From positions 1 through 62,417 of the forward strand of contig CAYXLI010000032.1 in NCBI GenBank assembly GCA_964464925.1: a stretch of DNA of 62,417 nucleotides. The letters are read 5' to 3'. The notes beneath the pieces are model-generated. The model made no database searches. It saw nothing but the letters and a program-made list of their open reading frames with translations, and was not told the origin of the DNA. The stretch is from CAYXLI01 sp964464925 (GTDB lineage: Bacteria > Acidobacteriota > Terriglobia > Bryobacterales > Bryobacteraceae). The position numbers and the translations under genes were made by a program. This document shows, in pieces, positions 1 to 8,267 of this stretch; positions within the stretch are counted from its first letter, which is position 1; each line of letters starts with the position of its first letter.

Positions 1-71
1 CCCGAGAGGATTCGAACCTCTGACCTTTTGCTCCGGAGGCAAACGCTCTATCCAGGCTGAGCTACGGGCGC
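1..71 (-). tRNA. tRNA-Arg (anticodon CCG), 3' end cut by window edge
   Basis: On the minus strand the sequence begins GCGCCCGTAGCTCAGC and folds as a tRNA. The anticodon stem TTTGC/GCAAA encloses the loop CTCCGGA, giving anticodon CCG, which reads the arginine codon CGG. The T arm GGTTCGAATCC is present. The acceptor strand pairs GCGCCCG with CGGG at the window edge; the last acceptor bases, the discriminator base and any CCA lie outside the window. Confidence 0.93.
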
Positions 72-87
72 TCGACATTTCAGTGTA

Positions 88-645
88 CTACTTCTTCTTG
101 GCGGATGTGACCTTTTTCGCGGGCCCGGCTCCTTCGGCCGCCAGCGTCTCGATCGTCTTGCGCATGAACTCTTCCGTATTGGCCTGATCGTCATAGGCGG
201 GCTTGCTTTGCGCCCGCACCATGCCTTTGCGGTCGATGAAGACCATCTGCGGAACCGACAGACGGGCGTCCATTGCAAGTCCGAGGAATACCAACATCGG
301 TTCGCGCTGGGAGTAGGCAACCGGGAAATTCACTTTATTGTTTCGAACATAATCGGGAACCGCCATCTTCGCCATGTCATCGAATGCTACGCCGATGATC
401 TGCACGCCCTTAGACGCAAATTCCGTATTCAGACGGGAGAGTACACGAGATGTATTCGCGCAATGCGGGCACGTTGTGAACAAACCCTGGAACACAATGA
501 CCTTGCCGCGATAGCTACTGAGCAGCTTCTGTGTGCCATCCGGCATGTTCAGCACGAATTCCTGCGCCTTGCGCGGCACCTGTGGATTCGGCTCAGCCGC
601 AAATAGTCCGGCCACCAGAACGAGAGAAAGCAGAATTGTACGCAT
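88..645 (-). CDS. Secreted thioredoxin-fold (TlpA/redoxin-like) protein
   Basis: The 185-residue product has an N-terminal signal peptide (hydrophobic LLSLVLVAGLFA) followed by a redoxin/TlpA-like thioredoxin fold. The redox motif TTCPHC sits near residues 58-63 after a KVIVFQGLF strand, and the fold continues with VPQMVFIDRKG, the usual strand before the active-site-facing loop. The C-terminus is lysine-rich (AKKVTSAKKK). The gene lies 3 bp downstream of a paralogue with the same architecture, so the two probably form one operon. A role in reducing periplasmic thiols, for example in cytochrome maturation, fits the fold, but the substrate cannot be read from sequence. Confidence 0.85.
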   Translation of the reverse strand: MRTILLSLVLVAGLFAAEPNPQVPRKAQEFVLNMPDGTQKLLSSYRGKVIVFQGLFTTCPHCANTSRVLSRLNTEFASKGVQIIGVAFDDMAKMAVPDYVRNNKVNFPVAYSQREPMLVFLGLAMDARLSVPQMVFIDRKGMVRAQSKPAYDDQANTEEFMRKTIETLAAEGAGPAKKVTSAKKK

Positions 646-648
646 TCG

Positions 649-1224
649 TTATGACACCTTCTTTTTGGCAGGGACGGAAGCCGGCTTTTTTGTGGTGCTT
701 ACAGGAGCGCCTTCGGCAAGCAACTTTTCCACCATGGCCCTCATATTCTTTTCTTCCTGCTTGTCGTTGAAAAAATCATTGTCGCCGGAATACTGCGCTC
801 GAATTACGCCCTTTTTATCCACGAAGACCAATTGCGGCATCAGCAGGTTAGGCTGCATGATCGAGTGCTGCAAATAGCCGTAGACCGACTCGCGCGGTGC
901 GACGCCGATCGGGTATGTCGCGCCTGTCATCTGACGGAAACCATTAATGTCCGGCGCCTCATTGATCGCCACTCCGAGCGGTTGAAACCCCTTCGGACCG
1001 AGTTCCTTGTCCAGCTTCGCAAGAACGCGGCTCGCAGCCTGGCAATGCGGACAGGTCGTCAGCAGAAACTCCAACGCGATCACCTTGCCTTTGTATTGCC
1101 CGATGGTCACCTGCTTGCCGGCGCCGGGAATCGTTATTGTGTAGTCGGGAGAGGGGCGGGGAACCTCCTGCGCCATTGCTGTGACCGCGGACAAAATGAT
1201 AGCCGCGACGATCCATGTCTTCAT
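649..1224 (-). CDS. Secreted thioredoxin-fold (TlpA/redoxin-like) protein, paralogue
   Basis: This 191-residue protein has a signal peptide (IVAAIILSAVTAMAQ) and a thioredoxin-like domain with the active-site motif TTCPHC near residues 56-61. It shares the order of strands, the MPQLVFVDKKG segment and a lysine-rich C-terminal tail with the gene immediately downstream, so the pair looks like a tandem duplication. The 3-bp gap between the two reading frames implies co-transcription. It is likely a periplasmic thiol oxidoreductase; the physiological partner is unknown. It is followed upstream by a secreted metallopeptidase gene on the same strand, 15 bp away. Confidence 0.85.
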   Translation of the reverse strand: MKTWIVAAIILSAVTAMAQEVPRPSPDYTITIPGAGKQVTIGQYKGKVIALEFLLTTCPHCQAASRVLAKLDKELGPKGFQPLGVAINEAPDINGFRQMTGATYPIGVAPRESVYGYLQHSIMQPNLLMPQLVFVDKKGVIRAQYSGDNDFFNDKQEEKNMRAMVEKLLAEGAPVSTTKKPASVPAKKKVS

Positions 1225-1239
1225 GCCTTCAGTTTACCT

Positions 1240-2520
1240 TTAGCGGCGTCCTATGCTCGCTCGCAGGGATGCCATCAGATCCTCTTTGGTCTTCAAACCC
1301 TCTAGACTGCTCACGTGGTTATCATCTACGCGGATGAAGAAATAGCCGTCATCACCAGTTCCGGTGATCGTATTTTCAGAGCGTTCCGTAATTTGCAGTT
1401 TCTTCCACTTGCCCGCCAGCACCGAACGATACGCATCGAACATCATCCGCGCGCTGTTGTTATCTTCCCATACGGAAGCATACGCAAGGACGGTTTCACC
1501 CTTGTTCTTCTTCGATTCATATAGCCGGAAGCCTCCGCCGCGCCAGTGCGGAGAGATTGCATCGGCCTGTTGCTTGTTCTGATATTGCTCCAGCAGAATA
1601 GCGTGGTCGAACTCACCGATCGTCCCCTGGTTTACCGTCTTATACGGAGTCGCGGACACCGGCGTCGATAACGTCACGTCGGCGGAGCGCACCGCGTTCA
1701 GGTACTTCTCCGGATGCAGGATCTGCTGAGAGTTCACGGGCGGATTCCGGAATACTTCGCTAAATGCCACTTTGCCCATCTTCGAATAAACGAAGTTCTG
1801 AAACCGAAGCCCTTGCATATACGGAAACAACAGCGACGCCCGCATATAAAGCGGCGTGCTGGCAAGAACTGGATAGATGTCTGCGCGAGCATCGTTCCCG
1901 CGGCTCATCATCTCTACTAACGCGGGGTTCTTTGAGAGCGGCTGGCCCGTGCGCTCGCCCGCCATTTCGTACATCAGCCAAGTGGCCTGCCCTTCCATCA
2001 CGGCCATACGCGCCAGCGAACTGTCATCAGTCTTTCCGCGATGTAGGTACTTGTTGAGATTAAAGTGCTGATCTGCCAAAGCGTGAGCCAGTTCGTGAGC
2101 AACTACGGTCTCCTGCTCGGATTCCGAGACCGGCGCGCTCTCTGGAGTGTTCAGGAGAAAGAGTTTCTTCTTGCGGTAGTCGTAGAAAGCCGCCGCCTGC
2201 TCGGTCATCAGATCCACGGTGGAAGCGGCCAGGTTGAAGTCGGCAGGAACCAGTCCGAGCTTCTTCAGGGAGAGTTCCTCAATGCGAATCTCCTCAGGCT
2301 TCAGCTCGTACTTCATCTGATCCTCCACGTACTTGCGGAGGCGTTGCTTGTCAATCGTATCGGCCTGGACCTTACGGACTGCCTTCAGTCCGGTGATCTC
2401 AGCCAGACGCTGGAGCGTGGGACCGATCTGTTGAAATGCCGCTTGTTTTGATTCGGTGGGAGGCGCGGGTAGCGCTGCGGTCCAGCAAAGCAACGGAATC
2501 AAGAAGAAACGGCGTATCAC
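1240..2520 (-). CDS. Secreted zinc metallopeptidase-like protein (HExxH)
   Basis: The 426-residue product starts with a signal peptide (RRFFLIPLLCWTAALPAP). It contains VVAHELAHALADQHF near residues 138-152, a HExxH zinc-binding motif, followed about 30 residues later by AVMEGQATWLMYE, in which the glutamate of MEGxA is a good candidate for the third zinc ligand, as in gluzincins. The remainder shows no domain I can name. It is probably an exported peptidase of a conserved uncharacterised family. It sits upstream of the two thioredoxin-like genes on the same strand and could be co-transcribed with them. Substrate unknown. Confidence 0.75.
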   Translation of the reverse strand: MIRRFFLIPLLCWTAALPAPPTESKQAAFQQIGPTLQRLAEITGLKAVRKVQADTIDKQRLRKYVEDQMKYELKPEEIRIEELSLKKLGLVPADFNLAASTVDLMTEQAAAFYDYRKKKLFLLNTPESAPVSESEQETVVAHELAHALADQHFNLNKYLHRGKTDDSSLARMAVMEGQATWLMYEMAGERTGQPLSKNPALVEMMSRGNDARADIYPVLASTPLYMRASLLFPYMQGLRFQNFVYSKMGKVAFSEVFRNPPVNSQQILHPEKYLNAVRSADVTLSTPVSATPYKTVNQGTIGEFDHAILLEQYQNKQQADAISPHWRGGGFRLYESKKNKGETVLAYASVWEDNNSARMMFDAYRSVLAGKWKKLQITERSENTITGTGDDGYFFIRVDDNHVSSLEGLKTKEDLMASLRASIGRR

Positions 2521-2583
2521 GTATTACCTAGCATAGATCAGTTGGGGTAGAATGATAAGTTCATCCCATACAGGAGTTGTTAC

Positions 2584-2715
2584 TTGGCAGACGAAAAGCT
2601 CTATTCCGCAAAATACGTTGGCAGCGGCACCTTCATCATCAGCAAGCCCAAGCGCAAGGACAGCAAGCGCCGGCAATCGAAGGTTAAGTCGCCCCAGAGG
2701 GGTGCGCGCAAGTAA
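2584..2715 (+). CDS. Small basic protein, 43 residues, unknown function
   Basis: A TTG-started frame of 44 codons begins LADEKLYSAKYVGSGTFII and becomes strongly basic (SKPKRKDSKRRQSKVK), ending GARK. The start is supported by an AGGAG ribosome-binding site at 2572-2576 with 7-nt spacing. The stop TAA is immediately followed by the TTG start of the enolase-family gene, so the two are translationally adjacent. A -10-like TAGAAT lies at 2548-2553. The basic tail would suit nucleic-acid or ribosome binding, but I do not recognise the family. It is too short for many automatic gene callers. Confidence 0.6.
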   Translation: MADEKLYSAKYVGSGTFIISKPKRKDSKRRQSKVKSPQRGARK

Positions 2716-4029
2716 TTGCGGATTACCGATCTTCTTCTCCATCCTATAGCGATTGCCGACGGACCGCTGCGCAGCTCCTACGGGTTGCATGCTCCGTACG
2801 CACTACGCACTATAGTCGAGATCAAAACCGACGACGGTCTAACCGGCATTAGTGAGACGTACGGCGGCGATGGCCCGTTGCTGGCGCTCGAATCGATGCG
2901 TGAGCGCGTGGTCGGCATGGACCCCTTTCAACTCACAGGCCTGTGGCAGTCCCTGCAGTCGGATGCGAAGCGGGTGGATGTCGCAGGAGGGCGCAGCCAA
3001 ACCTATCTGGTTCCAGGCGAGAACCCGCTTGACCAGCACGCGCGTACGTACGCGGCACTGGAAATCGCGTGCCTCGACGTGATCGGAAAGGCGGTCGGCA
3101 AACCGGTTTGTGATGTGGTCGGAGGTCGTGCGCGCAACGAAGTCCCATTCTCCGCTTACCTGTTTTACAAGCATGCCGGCGGCGGCGGGCTAGGCGACGA
3201 CGTTCGGGAAGACGAATATGGCGAGTGCCTCGATCCTGCTTCGATCGTGCAGCAGTGCCGCCGGATGATCCAACTCTACGGGTTCAAAGAGATCAAGCTG
3301 AAGGGTGGTGTGCTCGATCCAGACGTCGAGATCGCGACCATCAAAGCGCTACGGGAAGAGTTCGGGAGAGTCTATCCGCTTCGCATCGATCCAAACTGCG
3401 CCTGGTCTATCGAGACGTCCGTGCACGTCGGACGATCTTTGAAGGACGAGTTATCGGACGGCGGTTACCTGGAAGATCCCTGCGCTGGAATCGATGGAAT
3501 GGCTGAGGTACGGCACCGGTTGCGGAGCGAGGGTATCGAGATGCCGATGGCGAGCAACGTGGCCGTGACCTGCTTCCCGCAGGTAGTTGAAGCATTCCGG
3601 ACGAATGGTGTGCAGGTGGTGCTCTCCGACCCTCACTATTGGGGTGGCGTGCGCGCGCTGCAGCAGCTTGCTTTCGTGTGTGAGACGCTTGGGCTGGGCG
3701 TCTCAATGCATTCTAACAATCACCTGGGCGTAAGTCTTATGGCGATGGCGCATGCGGCAGCCTCGGCTCCGCATGTGAAGTACGCATGCGACACGCATTA
3801 TCCGTGGCAGACCAATCAGGATGAGGTGATCGTGGGCGGCCGCGTGAAGTTTCATGAAGGCTGCGTTCGGATTCCAGATAAGCCCGGACTCGGCGTCGAG
3901 TTGGATTACGACCAACTCGGGCGGCTGAAAGAGCGCTACGCCAAATTACCGTTCCGCAAGCGCGACGACGAAGCCGAGATGCGCAAGCACGTCGACCCGA
4001 ACTGGAAGCGTGTGCTGCCCCGCTGGTAG
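2716..4029 (+). CDS. gudD: Glucarate dehydratase-type enolase superfamily enzyme
   Basis: The 437-residue protein matches the enolase superfamily, glucarate dehydratase branch, along its length. It has the N-terminal capping domain, then IKLKGGVLDPD with the KxK motif near residues 193-197, DPNCAW and EDPCAG supplying metal ligands, ASNVAVT, and SMHSNNHLGVS with the catalytic histidine. CDTHYPWQ and IPDKPGLGVELD are further family hallmarks. Enzymes of this group dehydrate D-glucarate to 5-keto-4-deoxyglucarate. The exact acid-sugar substrate cannot be fixed from sequence, so the symbol is provisional. The TTG start directly abuts the stop codon of the preceding small basic gene, which suggests coupled translation. 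Confidence 0.8.
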   Translation: MRITDLLLHPIAIADGPLRSSYGLHAPYALRTIVEIKTDDGLTGISETYGGDGPLLALESMRERVVGMDPFQLTGLWQSLQSDAKRVDVAGGRSQTYLVPGENPLDQHARTYAALEIACLDVIGKAVGKPVCDVVGGRARNEVPFSAYLFYKHAGGGGLGDDVREDEYGECLDPASIVQQCRRMIQLYGFKEIKLKGGVLDPDVEIATIKALREEFGRVYPLRIDPNCAWSIETSVHVGRSLKDELSDGGYLEDPCAGIDGMAEVRHRLRSEGIEMPMASNVAVTCFPQVVEAFRTNGVQVVLSDPHYWGGVRALQQLAFVCETLGLGVSMHSNNHLGVSLMAMAHAAASAPHVKYACDTHYPWQTNQDEVIVGGRVKFHEGCVRIPDKPGLGVELDYDQLGRLKERYAKLPFRKRDDEAEMRKHVDPNWKRVLPRW

Positions 4030-4099
4030 CCTATCCATTCGCGGCGATCACGAATTTTCACATTTTATTTTGATGCTTATTCTCCAATAGTTTACAGAT

Positions 4100-4175
4100 C
4101 TTTGGCCCTCTCTGCAGGCCGGATTTGCCTTCTCCTGTGCTACTTGTTAACTAGGTAAGGAGGCTCCGGCCAAAG
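4100..4175 (+). promoter_or_regulatory. Structured leader candidate upstream of the repeat protein gene
   Basis: A perfect 8-bp inverted repeat, CTTTGGCC (4100-4107) and GGCCAAAG (4168-4175), encloses about 60 nt that can form further pairings (for example CCTT with AAGG). It is followed 31 nt later by a terminator-like hairpin and then the ribosome-binding site of the next gene. The arrangement of aptamer-like stem, terminator and start codon resembles a riboswitch or attenuator, but I could not match it to a known class; the c-di-GMP-I signature GCAAAGCC is absent. Confidence 0.35.
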
Positions 4176-4206
4176 CGCCCACCGCCTTCCGCCGAATCGT
4201 AACGAA

Positions 4207-4238
4207 GCCTGGCATCCTTCACGGACTGCCGGGCTTTT
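4207..4238 (+). terminator. Terminator-like hairpin in the leader before 4258
   Basis: GCCTGGCA (4207-4214) pairs with TGCCGGGC (4227-4234) through eight pairs with one G-T wobble. The loop can close further through TCC/GGA, and four T residues follow. It lies only 20 nt before the TTG start of the downstream gene, so it would act as an attenuator rather than as the end of the previous operon; either reading is possible. Confidence 0.5.
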
Positions 4239-4257
4239 CCATTTCTGGAGGAACGCT

Positions 4258-5319
4258 TTGAAACATATCTGTACGCTGTTGCTCATTCTTGGGACCCGGA
4301 CCGCCTTGGCCGGACCACCTCTGACGCTGATTCAGGACACACTCTACAAAGCCGATGGTACGAAATTCGAAGGAACCGCTTTCGTTCAATGGAAATCGTT
4401 TGAAGCCGTCGATCGATCCTCGATTCCCATGCAAAGCTTCATGATCCATATTACGGCCGGGTCTGTGCGTGCTGCGGTAGTTCCCACGACGAATGCCAAC
4501 CCGAGTGCCTACTACGAGGTCAAATACAACAGCAATGGGCGGACGCAGTTTCTGGAGTACTGGGCCGTGCCGCCGAGCAGCACCCCGCTCCGGCTCCGCG
4601 ACGTCAGGATCGGGTTTCCCGGGGACAGCACCGTTCCTGCTCCACCCGTGAATACGTCTATCCTCATCGGCGACATATCGGGCCTGCGCGAGGAATTGGA
4701 TTCCAGACCGCCGAAGGCGACCGGATTCACTGGAGGCCGGGTAGCCATGATCAACCAAAGCGGCCAAATCGACTCAGTACTCGGCTCTCCGGATGATTGT
4801 GTGCGTGCAGACGGCACTACCGGGCCATGTGGCGGCCAATCGGCGGGAGCACTCGGATACGCGGACGCCGAAACGCCTGCCGGGGCTGTAGATGGCGCCA
4901 ACGTCTCTTTCTCACTCGCGGCTGCTCCGAATCCTATCGCCAGCCTGCAGGTCTACCGGAACGGCCTGCTTCAAAAACTGAGCGTCGACTATACACTCAG
5001 CGGGAACTCGCTTACGATGCAGAGTTCCTCAGTTCCCGTCGCGGGAGACACACTCTTAGCTTGGTACCGGACTTCAGGCATCCAGACCAACGGCTACCAA
5101 TTCTCCGATAGCGAGGTGCCCACAGGAACGATAGACGGAACCAACACGGCGTTTCAGTTGGCAGCCGTGCCAGCGCCTACCGCAAGCTTGCAGGTGTTTC
5201 GAAACGGAGTCCTGCAAAAAGCCGGCAGCGATTACGTCTTAACTGGCCAAAGCCTTACGTTTCAACCATCCTCTGTGCCGCAACGCGGAGATCTGCTGCA
5301 AGCATCGTACCGGTATTGA
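4258..5319 (+). CDS. Exported protein with two tandem C-terminal repeats
   Basis: The 353-residue product has a signal peptide (ICTLLLILGTRTALA). Residues about 195-270 and 275-353 are two copies of one module of the form ETPAGAVDGANVSFSLA...SLQVYRNGLLQK...DYTLSG...VPVAGDTLLAWYR. Such glycine/asparagine-rich modules occur in phage tail and bacterial surface proteins. The N-terminal 150 residues are not recognised. The TTG start at 4258 has a GGAGGAA ribosome-binding site with good spacing. It lies behind a structured leader and just upstream of a Flp-type pilin, so a cell-surface role is plausible but unproven. Confidence 0.65.
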   Translation: MKHICTLLLILGTRTALAGPPLTLIQDTLYKADGTKFEGTAFVQWKSFEAVDRSSIPMQSFMIHITAGSVRAAVVPTTNANPSAYYEVKYNSNGRTQFLEYWAVPPSSTPLRLRDVRIGFPGDSTVPAPPVNTSILIGDISGLREELDSRPPKATGFTGGRVAMINQSGQIDSVLGSPDDCVRADGTTGPCGGQSAGALGYADAETPAGAVDGANVSFSLAAAPNPIASLQVYRNGLLQKLSVDYTLSGNSLTMQSSSVPVAGDTLLAWYRTSGIQTNGYQFSDSEVPTGTIDGTNTAFQLAAVPAPTASLQVFRNGVLQKAGSDYVLTGQSLTFQPSSVPQRGDLLQASYRY

Positions 5320-5348
5320 AAGAGGCTAGCCATGCAGGAATCGCTGTC

Positions 5349-5368
5349 GCCGACATGACCCTGTCGGC
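5349..5368 (+). other. Short perfect hairpin between the repeat protein and the pilin gene
   Basis: GCCGACA (5349-5355) pairs perfectly with TGTCGGC (5362-5368) around a 6-nt loop. No T-tract follows, so it is not a standard intrinsic terminator. It lies 30 nt after the stop codon of the repeat protein and 108 nt before the pilin start, so it could stabilise the upstream transcript or form part of the pilin leader. Confidence 0.4.
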
Positions 5369-5476
5369 TAAGGTACTAGCAAACCGGCCCTAAGGGTTTT
5401 CAGCGATACCCCTAAGTCAATTGAGGCTTGTATCAATCTCGTGATTCGGACATTATGTATAGAAAGAAGATCTTCT

Positions 5477-5671
5477 ATGGAGACGACCTGCCTTCGTGTA
5501 CGGGAACTTTGGAAGGATGAGAGCGGTCAGGACTTTGTGGAGTACGCCCTGATGGCGGCGCTCGTTGCAACTGGTACGGGAATCATGATGCCGCTTTCGA
5601 TTGTGCCGGCGATGAGCTCAATTTATTCCAAGATTTTCTTTTACTTACAGACGGTCGGCAACGCCAGTTAA
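5477..5671 (+). CDS. Flp/Fap-type type IVb pilin
   Basis: The 64-residue protein contains DESGQDFVEYALMAALVATG, the typical Flp pilin segment: a prepilin-like cleavage region with the conserved E-Y pair, followed by one hydrophobic helix. Flp pilins assemble into tad-type pili used for attachment. I chose the ATG at 5477 because it gives the short basic leader expected of Flp prepilins; an in-frame GTG at 5441 would add 12 unlikely residues. No tad secretion genes are in the window, so this is an orphan pilin here. Confidence 0.85.
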   Translation: METTCLRVRELWKDESGQDFVEYALMAALVATGTGIMMPLSIVPAMSSIYSKIFFYLQTVGNAS

Positions 5672-5692
5672 AGCGTCGCCGGCCGCGCCTCG

Positions 5693-6676
5693 CTACTCGC
5701 CGTTCAGCCATTTTTTCAGATCAGGATTCAACTGCTCCTTCACGTCCGGCCTATCCAGGTCTTCCTTCAACACCAGCCGTGGCGCTAGATTGTTGATCTT
5801 CTCCACCTGCTCGCCCCTCAGCTTCTTCACCGCGGCGGTGATCGATTCGTAACCCATCTTGAATGGATTCTGCACAACCAAGGAATCGATGACCCCGTTG
5901 CGCAGGTCGGTCTCAAGGGATGGACCGGAATCGAAGCCGACCAGTTTGACTTTCGTTCCGGCGCGTCCCTTCAGTGCCTGCGCCGCACCCACAGTACTGG
6001 ATTCATTTGAAGCGAACATGCCGTCCAGATCCGGATTGGCCGTCAGCATGTTTTCAGCAATTTGGAGACTTTTCGCGAAGTCCGCCTCCCCGTATCTCTT
6101 GTCCACGATTCGGATACCGGGGAAATCCTTCTTAACTTTCTCTTCGAAGCCCGATTCGCGCGCCATTGTGGATGCAGCACCTACCTGCACGGCAACGATT
6201 GCGATCTTCCCTTTGCCATTCAGGACCTTGCCCAGCCGTTCCGCCGCAAGTTGCCCAGCCGCAAAGTTGTCGGTTGCAATTTGCGAGACGAACTTGTCGG
6301 TGTCCACGCCAGAATCGAAGATGACTACGGGAATTCCGGCAGCCGTAGCCCGGTCCACAACGCTGACCATCACTTTCTTATCGATTGGAGCGAGTGCGAT
6401 TGCATCCACGTGCCGGTTGATCATGGAATCCACAATCTGCAACTGGCCATTAAAATCGCTCTCGTTGAGCGGGCCGTTCCAGGAGATTTCAACTCCGTTC
6501 TCCCTTGCGGCCTTGACCGCTCCGGCGTGAACTGACTGCCAGAACAAGTGGGCTCTGCCTTTTGGCACAACGCCGATGATCTTCTTCGAATCCCGGTTGC
6601 AGCCGGTGTTGGCGAACAGGGCGGCTGCGCAGATGGCAGCAGCCACAAAAAGAAAGGAACGGTTTGTTAGTTTCAT
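5693..6676 (-). CDS. Sugar ABC transporter substrate-binding lipoprotein (RbsB-like)
   Basis: The 327-residue protein has a lipoprotein signal ending ALFANTGC, so Cys26 is the predicted lipidation site. The rest follows the periplasmic-binding protein type 1 fold of the ribose-binding family: IIGVVPKGRAHLFWQSVHAGA, the DAIALAPID strand, GIPVVIFDSGVD, MFASNESSTVGAAQAL and VKLVGFDSG. It would bind a sugar-like ligand outside the inner membrane. No permease or ATPase genes are adjacent. Its start overlaps the stop of the cytochrome peroxidase gene by ATGA, showing translational coupling with a di-haem peroxidase, an unusual partner. Confidence 0.85.
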   Translation of the reverse strand: MKLTNRSFLFVAAAICAAALFANTGCNRDSKKIIGVVPKGRAHLFWQSVHAGAVKAARENGVEISWNGPLNESDFNGQLQIVDSMINRHVDAIALAPIDKKVMVSVVDRATAAGIPVVIFDSGVDTDKFVSQIATDNFAAGQLAAERLGKVLNGKGKIAIVAVQVGAASTMARESGFEEKVKKDFPGIRIVDKRYGEADFAKSLQIAENMLTANPDLDGMFASNESSTVGAAQALKGRAGTKVKLVGFDSGPSLETDLRNGVIDSLVVQNPFKMGYESITAAVKKLRGEQVEKINNLAPRLVLKEDLDRPDVKEQLNPDLKKWLNGE

Positions 6677-7695
6677 TCAGGAAATTTGGTGGGCTCCTGC
6701 ATGTCTTGCCACCCTTCACCGCTCAGCGCCTTTAGGAACGCCACCAGATCAGCTTTATCCCGTGCTGTCAGTTTCAGCGGCTTGATGCGCTCGTCCAGGT
6801 TCTTATTTGGAATCCCGCCTTTGTCATAGAAGTCAACAACTTGTTCCAGGGTCTTGAGGCTGCCGTCGTGCATGTAGGGACCGGTATTCGCAATTTCGCG
6901 CAACGTGGGAGTTTTGAACGCGCCCCAGTCCTGCGGATTGTGAGTTACCCCGTACCGCCCCACGTCCGGATTCGCTTTGTCCATCCCGACTCCGAGATTG
7001 TGGTAGGCGTTGGTTGTAAAGTTGATGCCCTCATGGCACTGGTCGCATTTCGCTTTGTCGCGGAACACTTCCCATCCGCGCACCTGTTGAGCGGTCATTG
7101 CTTTCCTGTCGCCGGCGCGATAGCGGTCATAAGGCGAGTTGCCGGAGAGAATCGTTCGTTCGTAGGTCGCAAGCGCTTTCGCCACATGGTCAATCGTAAT
7201 CTCATCGCTGCCAAAGACCTTCGCAAATTGCGCCTTGTATCCTGGAATCTTCTTCAAGTTCGCAACTATGGCATCGTGCGTGTTGCCCATTTCAATGGGA
7301 TTCGCCATGGGGCCCTTTGCCTGATCTTCCAGCGTCGCCGCGCGTCCATCCCAAAATTGCGCCAGGCTGTACGCCCGATTGAAGACAGTGGGCGAGTTTC
7401 GATCGCCCTTCTGTCCCTTGATGCCGGTGGAGACGCGATTGCCATCCGAGAATGCGAACTTCGGATGGTGGCACGATGCGCACGAGACGGTTCCATCGGA
7501 CGACAAGCGTCTGTCGAAGTACAACAGCCTGCCGAGTTCGACCTTCTCCTTGGAGTAGGGATTGTCCTTCGGCCATTGGATCGGTAAGAGCCCTAACGGC
7601 ACCCGAATATCGTCTGGCTTTGTGTCGGCAGCAGCGGCCGAAAACAAAAAAATGGCCGGGGCTACTGCCGCCAGCCATCGAAATTGGAGAATCAT
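6673..7695 (-). CDS. Di-haem cytochrome c peroxidase (CcpA/MauG family)
   Basis: The 340-residue secreted protein has a signal peptide (LAAVAPAIFLFSAAAA) and two haem c attachment motifs, CASCH near residue 77 and CDQCH near residue 219. GRLLYFDRRLSSDGTVSCASCH, FAFSDGNRVSTGIKGQKGDRNSPTVFN and FKTPTLREIANTGPYMHDGSLKTLEQVVDFYD are standard bacterial cytochrome c peroxidase blocks. It would reduce hydrogen peroxide or perform MauG-like oxidation in the periplasm. The downstream sugar-binding gene overlaps it by 4 nt, and a cysteine-containing secreted protein lies 6 bp upstream, so the three probably form one transcript. Confidence 0.9.
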   Translation of the reverse strand: MILQFRWLAAVAPAIFLFSAAAADTKPDDIRVPLGLLPIQWPKDNPYSKEKVELGRLLYFDRRLSSDGTVSCASCHHPKFAFSDGNRVSTGIKGQKGDRNSPTVFNRAYSLAQFWDGRAATLEDQAKGPMANPIEMGNTHDAIVANLKKIPGYKAQFAKVFGSDEITIDHVAKALATYERTILSGNSPYDRYRAGDRKAMTAQQVRGWEVFRDKAKCDQCHEGINFTTNAYHNLGVGMDKANPDVGRYGVTHNPQDWGAFKTPTLREIANTGPYMHDGSLKTLEQVVDFYDKGGIPNKNLDERIKPLKLTARDKADLVAFLKALSGEGWQDMQEPTKFPE

Positions 7696-7701
7696 CTTCG
7701 T

Positions 7702-8247
7702 CTACTTCTTTAAAAATCCATGAACGTACAATGCCTTGTAGCCGGCGTGCGACGACTCCGTGCCGGTTACTTCCATGATGTGTCCCGCATGGTCGACGGC
7801 AGCTTTCCGGAAATCCGTAAGGCCGTCGCGGCGGGGATCGTGCTCCTCTTCCATCAACATATACAGAGAGCCGTCAGAGGTCATAAGACCGATCGGTTGA
7901 CCGTTGGTGAAGCACTTCTGCGCGCACGAACGGTGCTTTTCTCCATGCTTGCCGATCTGCAAATAGCACGAGAAATCGACGATTTCGCCTACGAGCGTTG
8001 CTTCCTTCGCCCCCGGATTTGGCTTGCCATCGACGGCTGCGCCGACCGTAGTCGCGCTCCACAGGTCGGAGGTTTTCTCTCCCAGTTTGCCCATGGGTTT
8101 GTCATAGCTGCCGCCTTCAACCTTCATTTGCGGCTGCAGGATGCCCGGACCCTTTCCCGAGGCCTTCTTCACATCTGCTCCGTAAGCAGCTAAAGCGAGC
8201 GCCAATGTGGTCGCCGCGATAAGAATGTGTTTCGCTGGTTTAAACAT
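7702..8247 (-). CDS. Secreted protein with a conserved-looking cysteine cluster
   Basis: The 181-residue protein has a signal peptide (ILIAATTLALALAAYG) and a middle segment GEIVDFSCYLQIGKHGEKHRSCAQKCFTNGQPIG containing three cysteines and two histidines in 22 residues, a possible metal- or haem-binding site. The following part (MLMEEEHD, VDHAGHIMEVTG) is histidine- and acid-rich. The ATG at 8247 has a GGAG site upstream. It is 6 bp upstream of the di-haem peroxidase, suggesting a role with periplasmic redox proteins. I cannot name the family. Confidence 0.6.
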   Translation of the reverse strand: MFKPAKHILIAATTLALALAAYGADVKKASGKGPGILQPQMKVEGGSYDKPMGKLGEKTSDLWSATTVGAAVDGKPNPGAKEATLVGEIVDFSCYLQIGKHGEKHRSCAQKCFTNGQPIGLMTSDGSLYMLMEEEHDPRRDGLTDFRKAAVDHAGHIMEVTGTESSHAGYKALYVHGFLKK

Positions 8248-8267
8248 TTCGTCTCCTCAATGTTAAC

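Noticed and set aside
4100..4175. A known c-di-GMP riboswitch before the repeat protein
   Set aside because: The conserved GCAAAGCC and GGGCAAACC elements are missing, so I call it only a structured leader.
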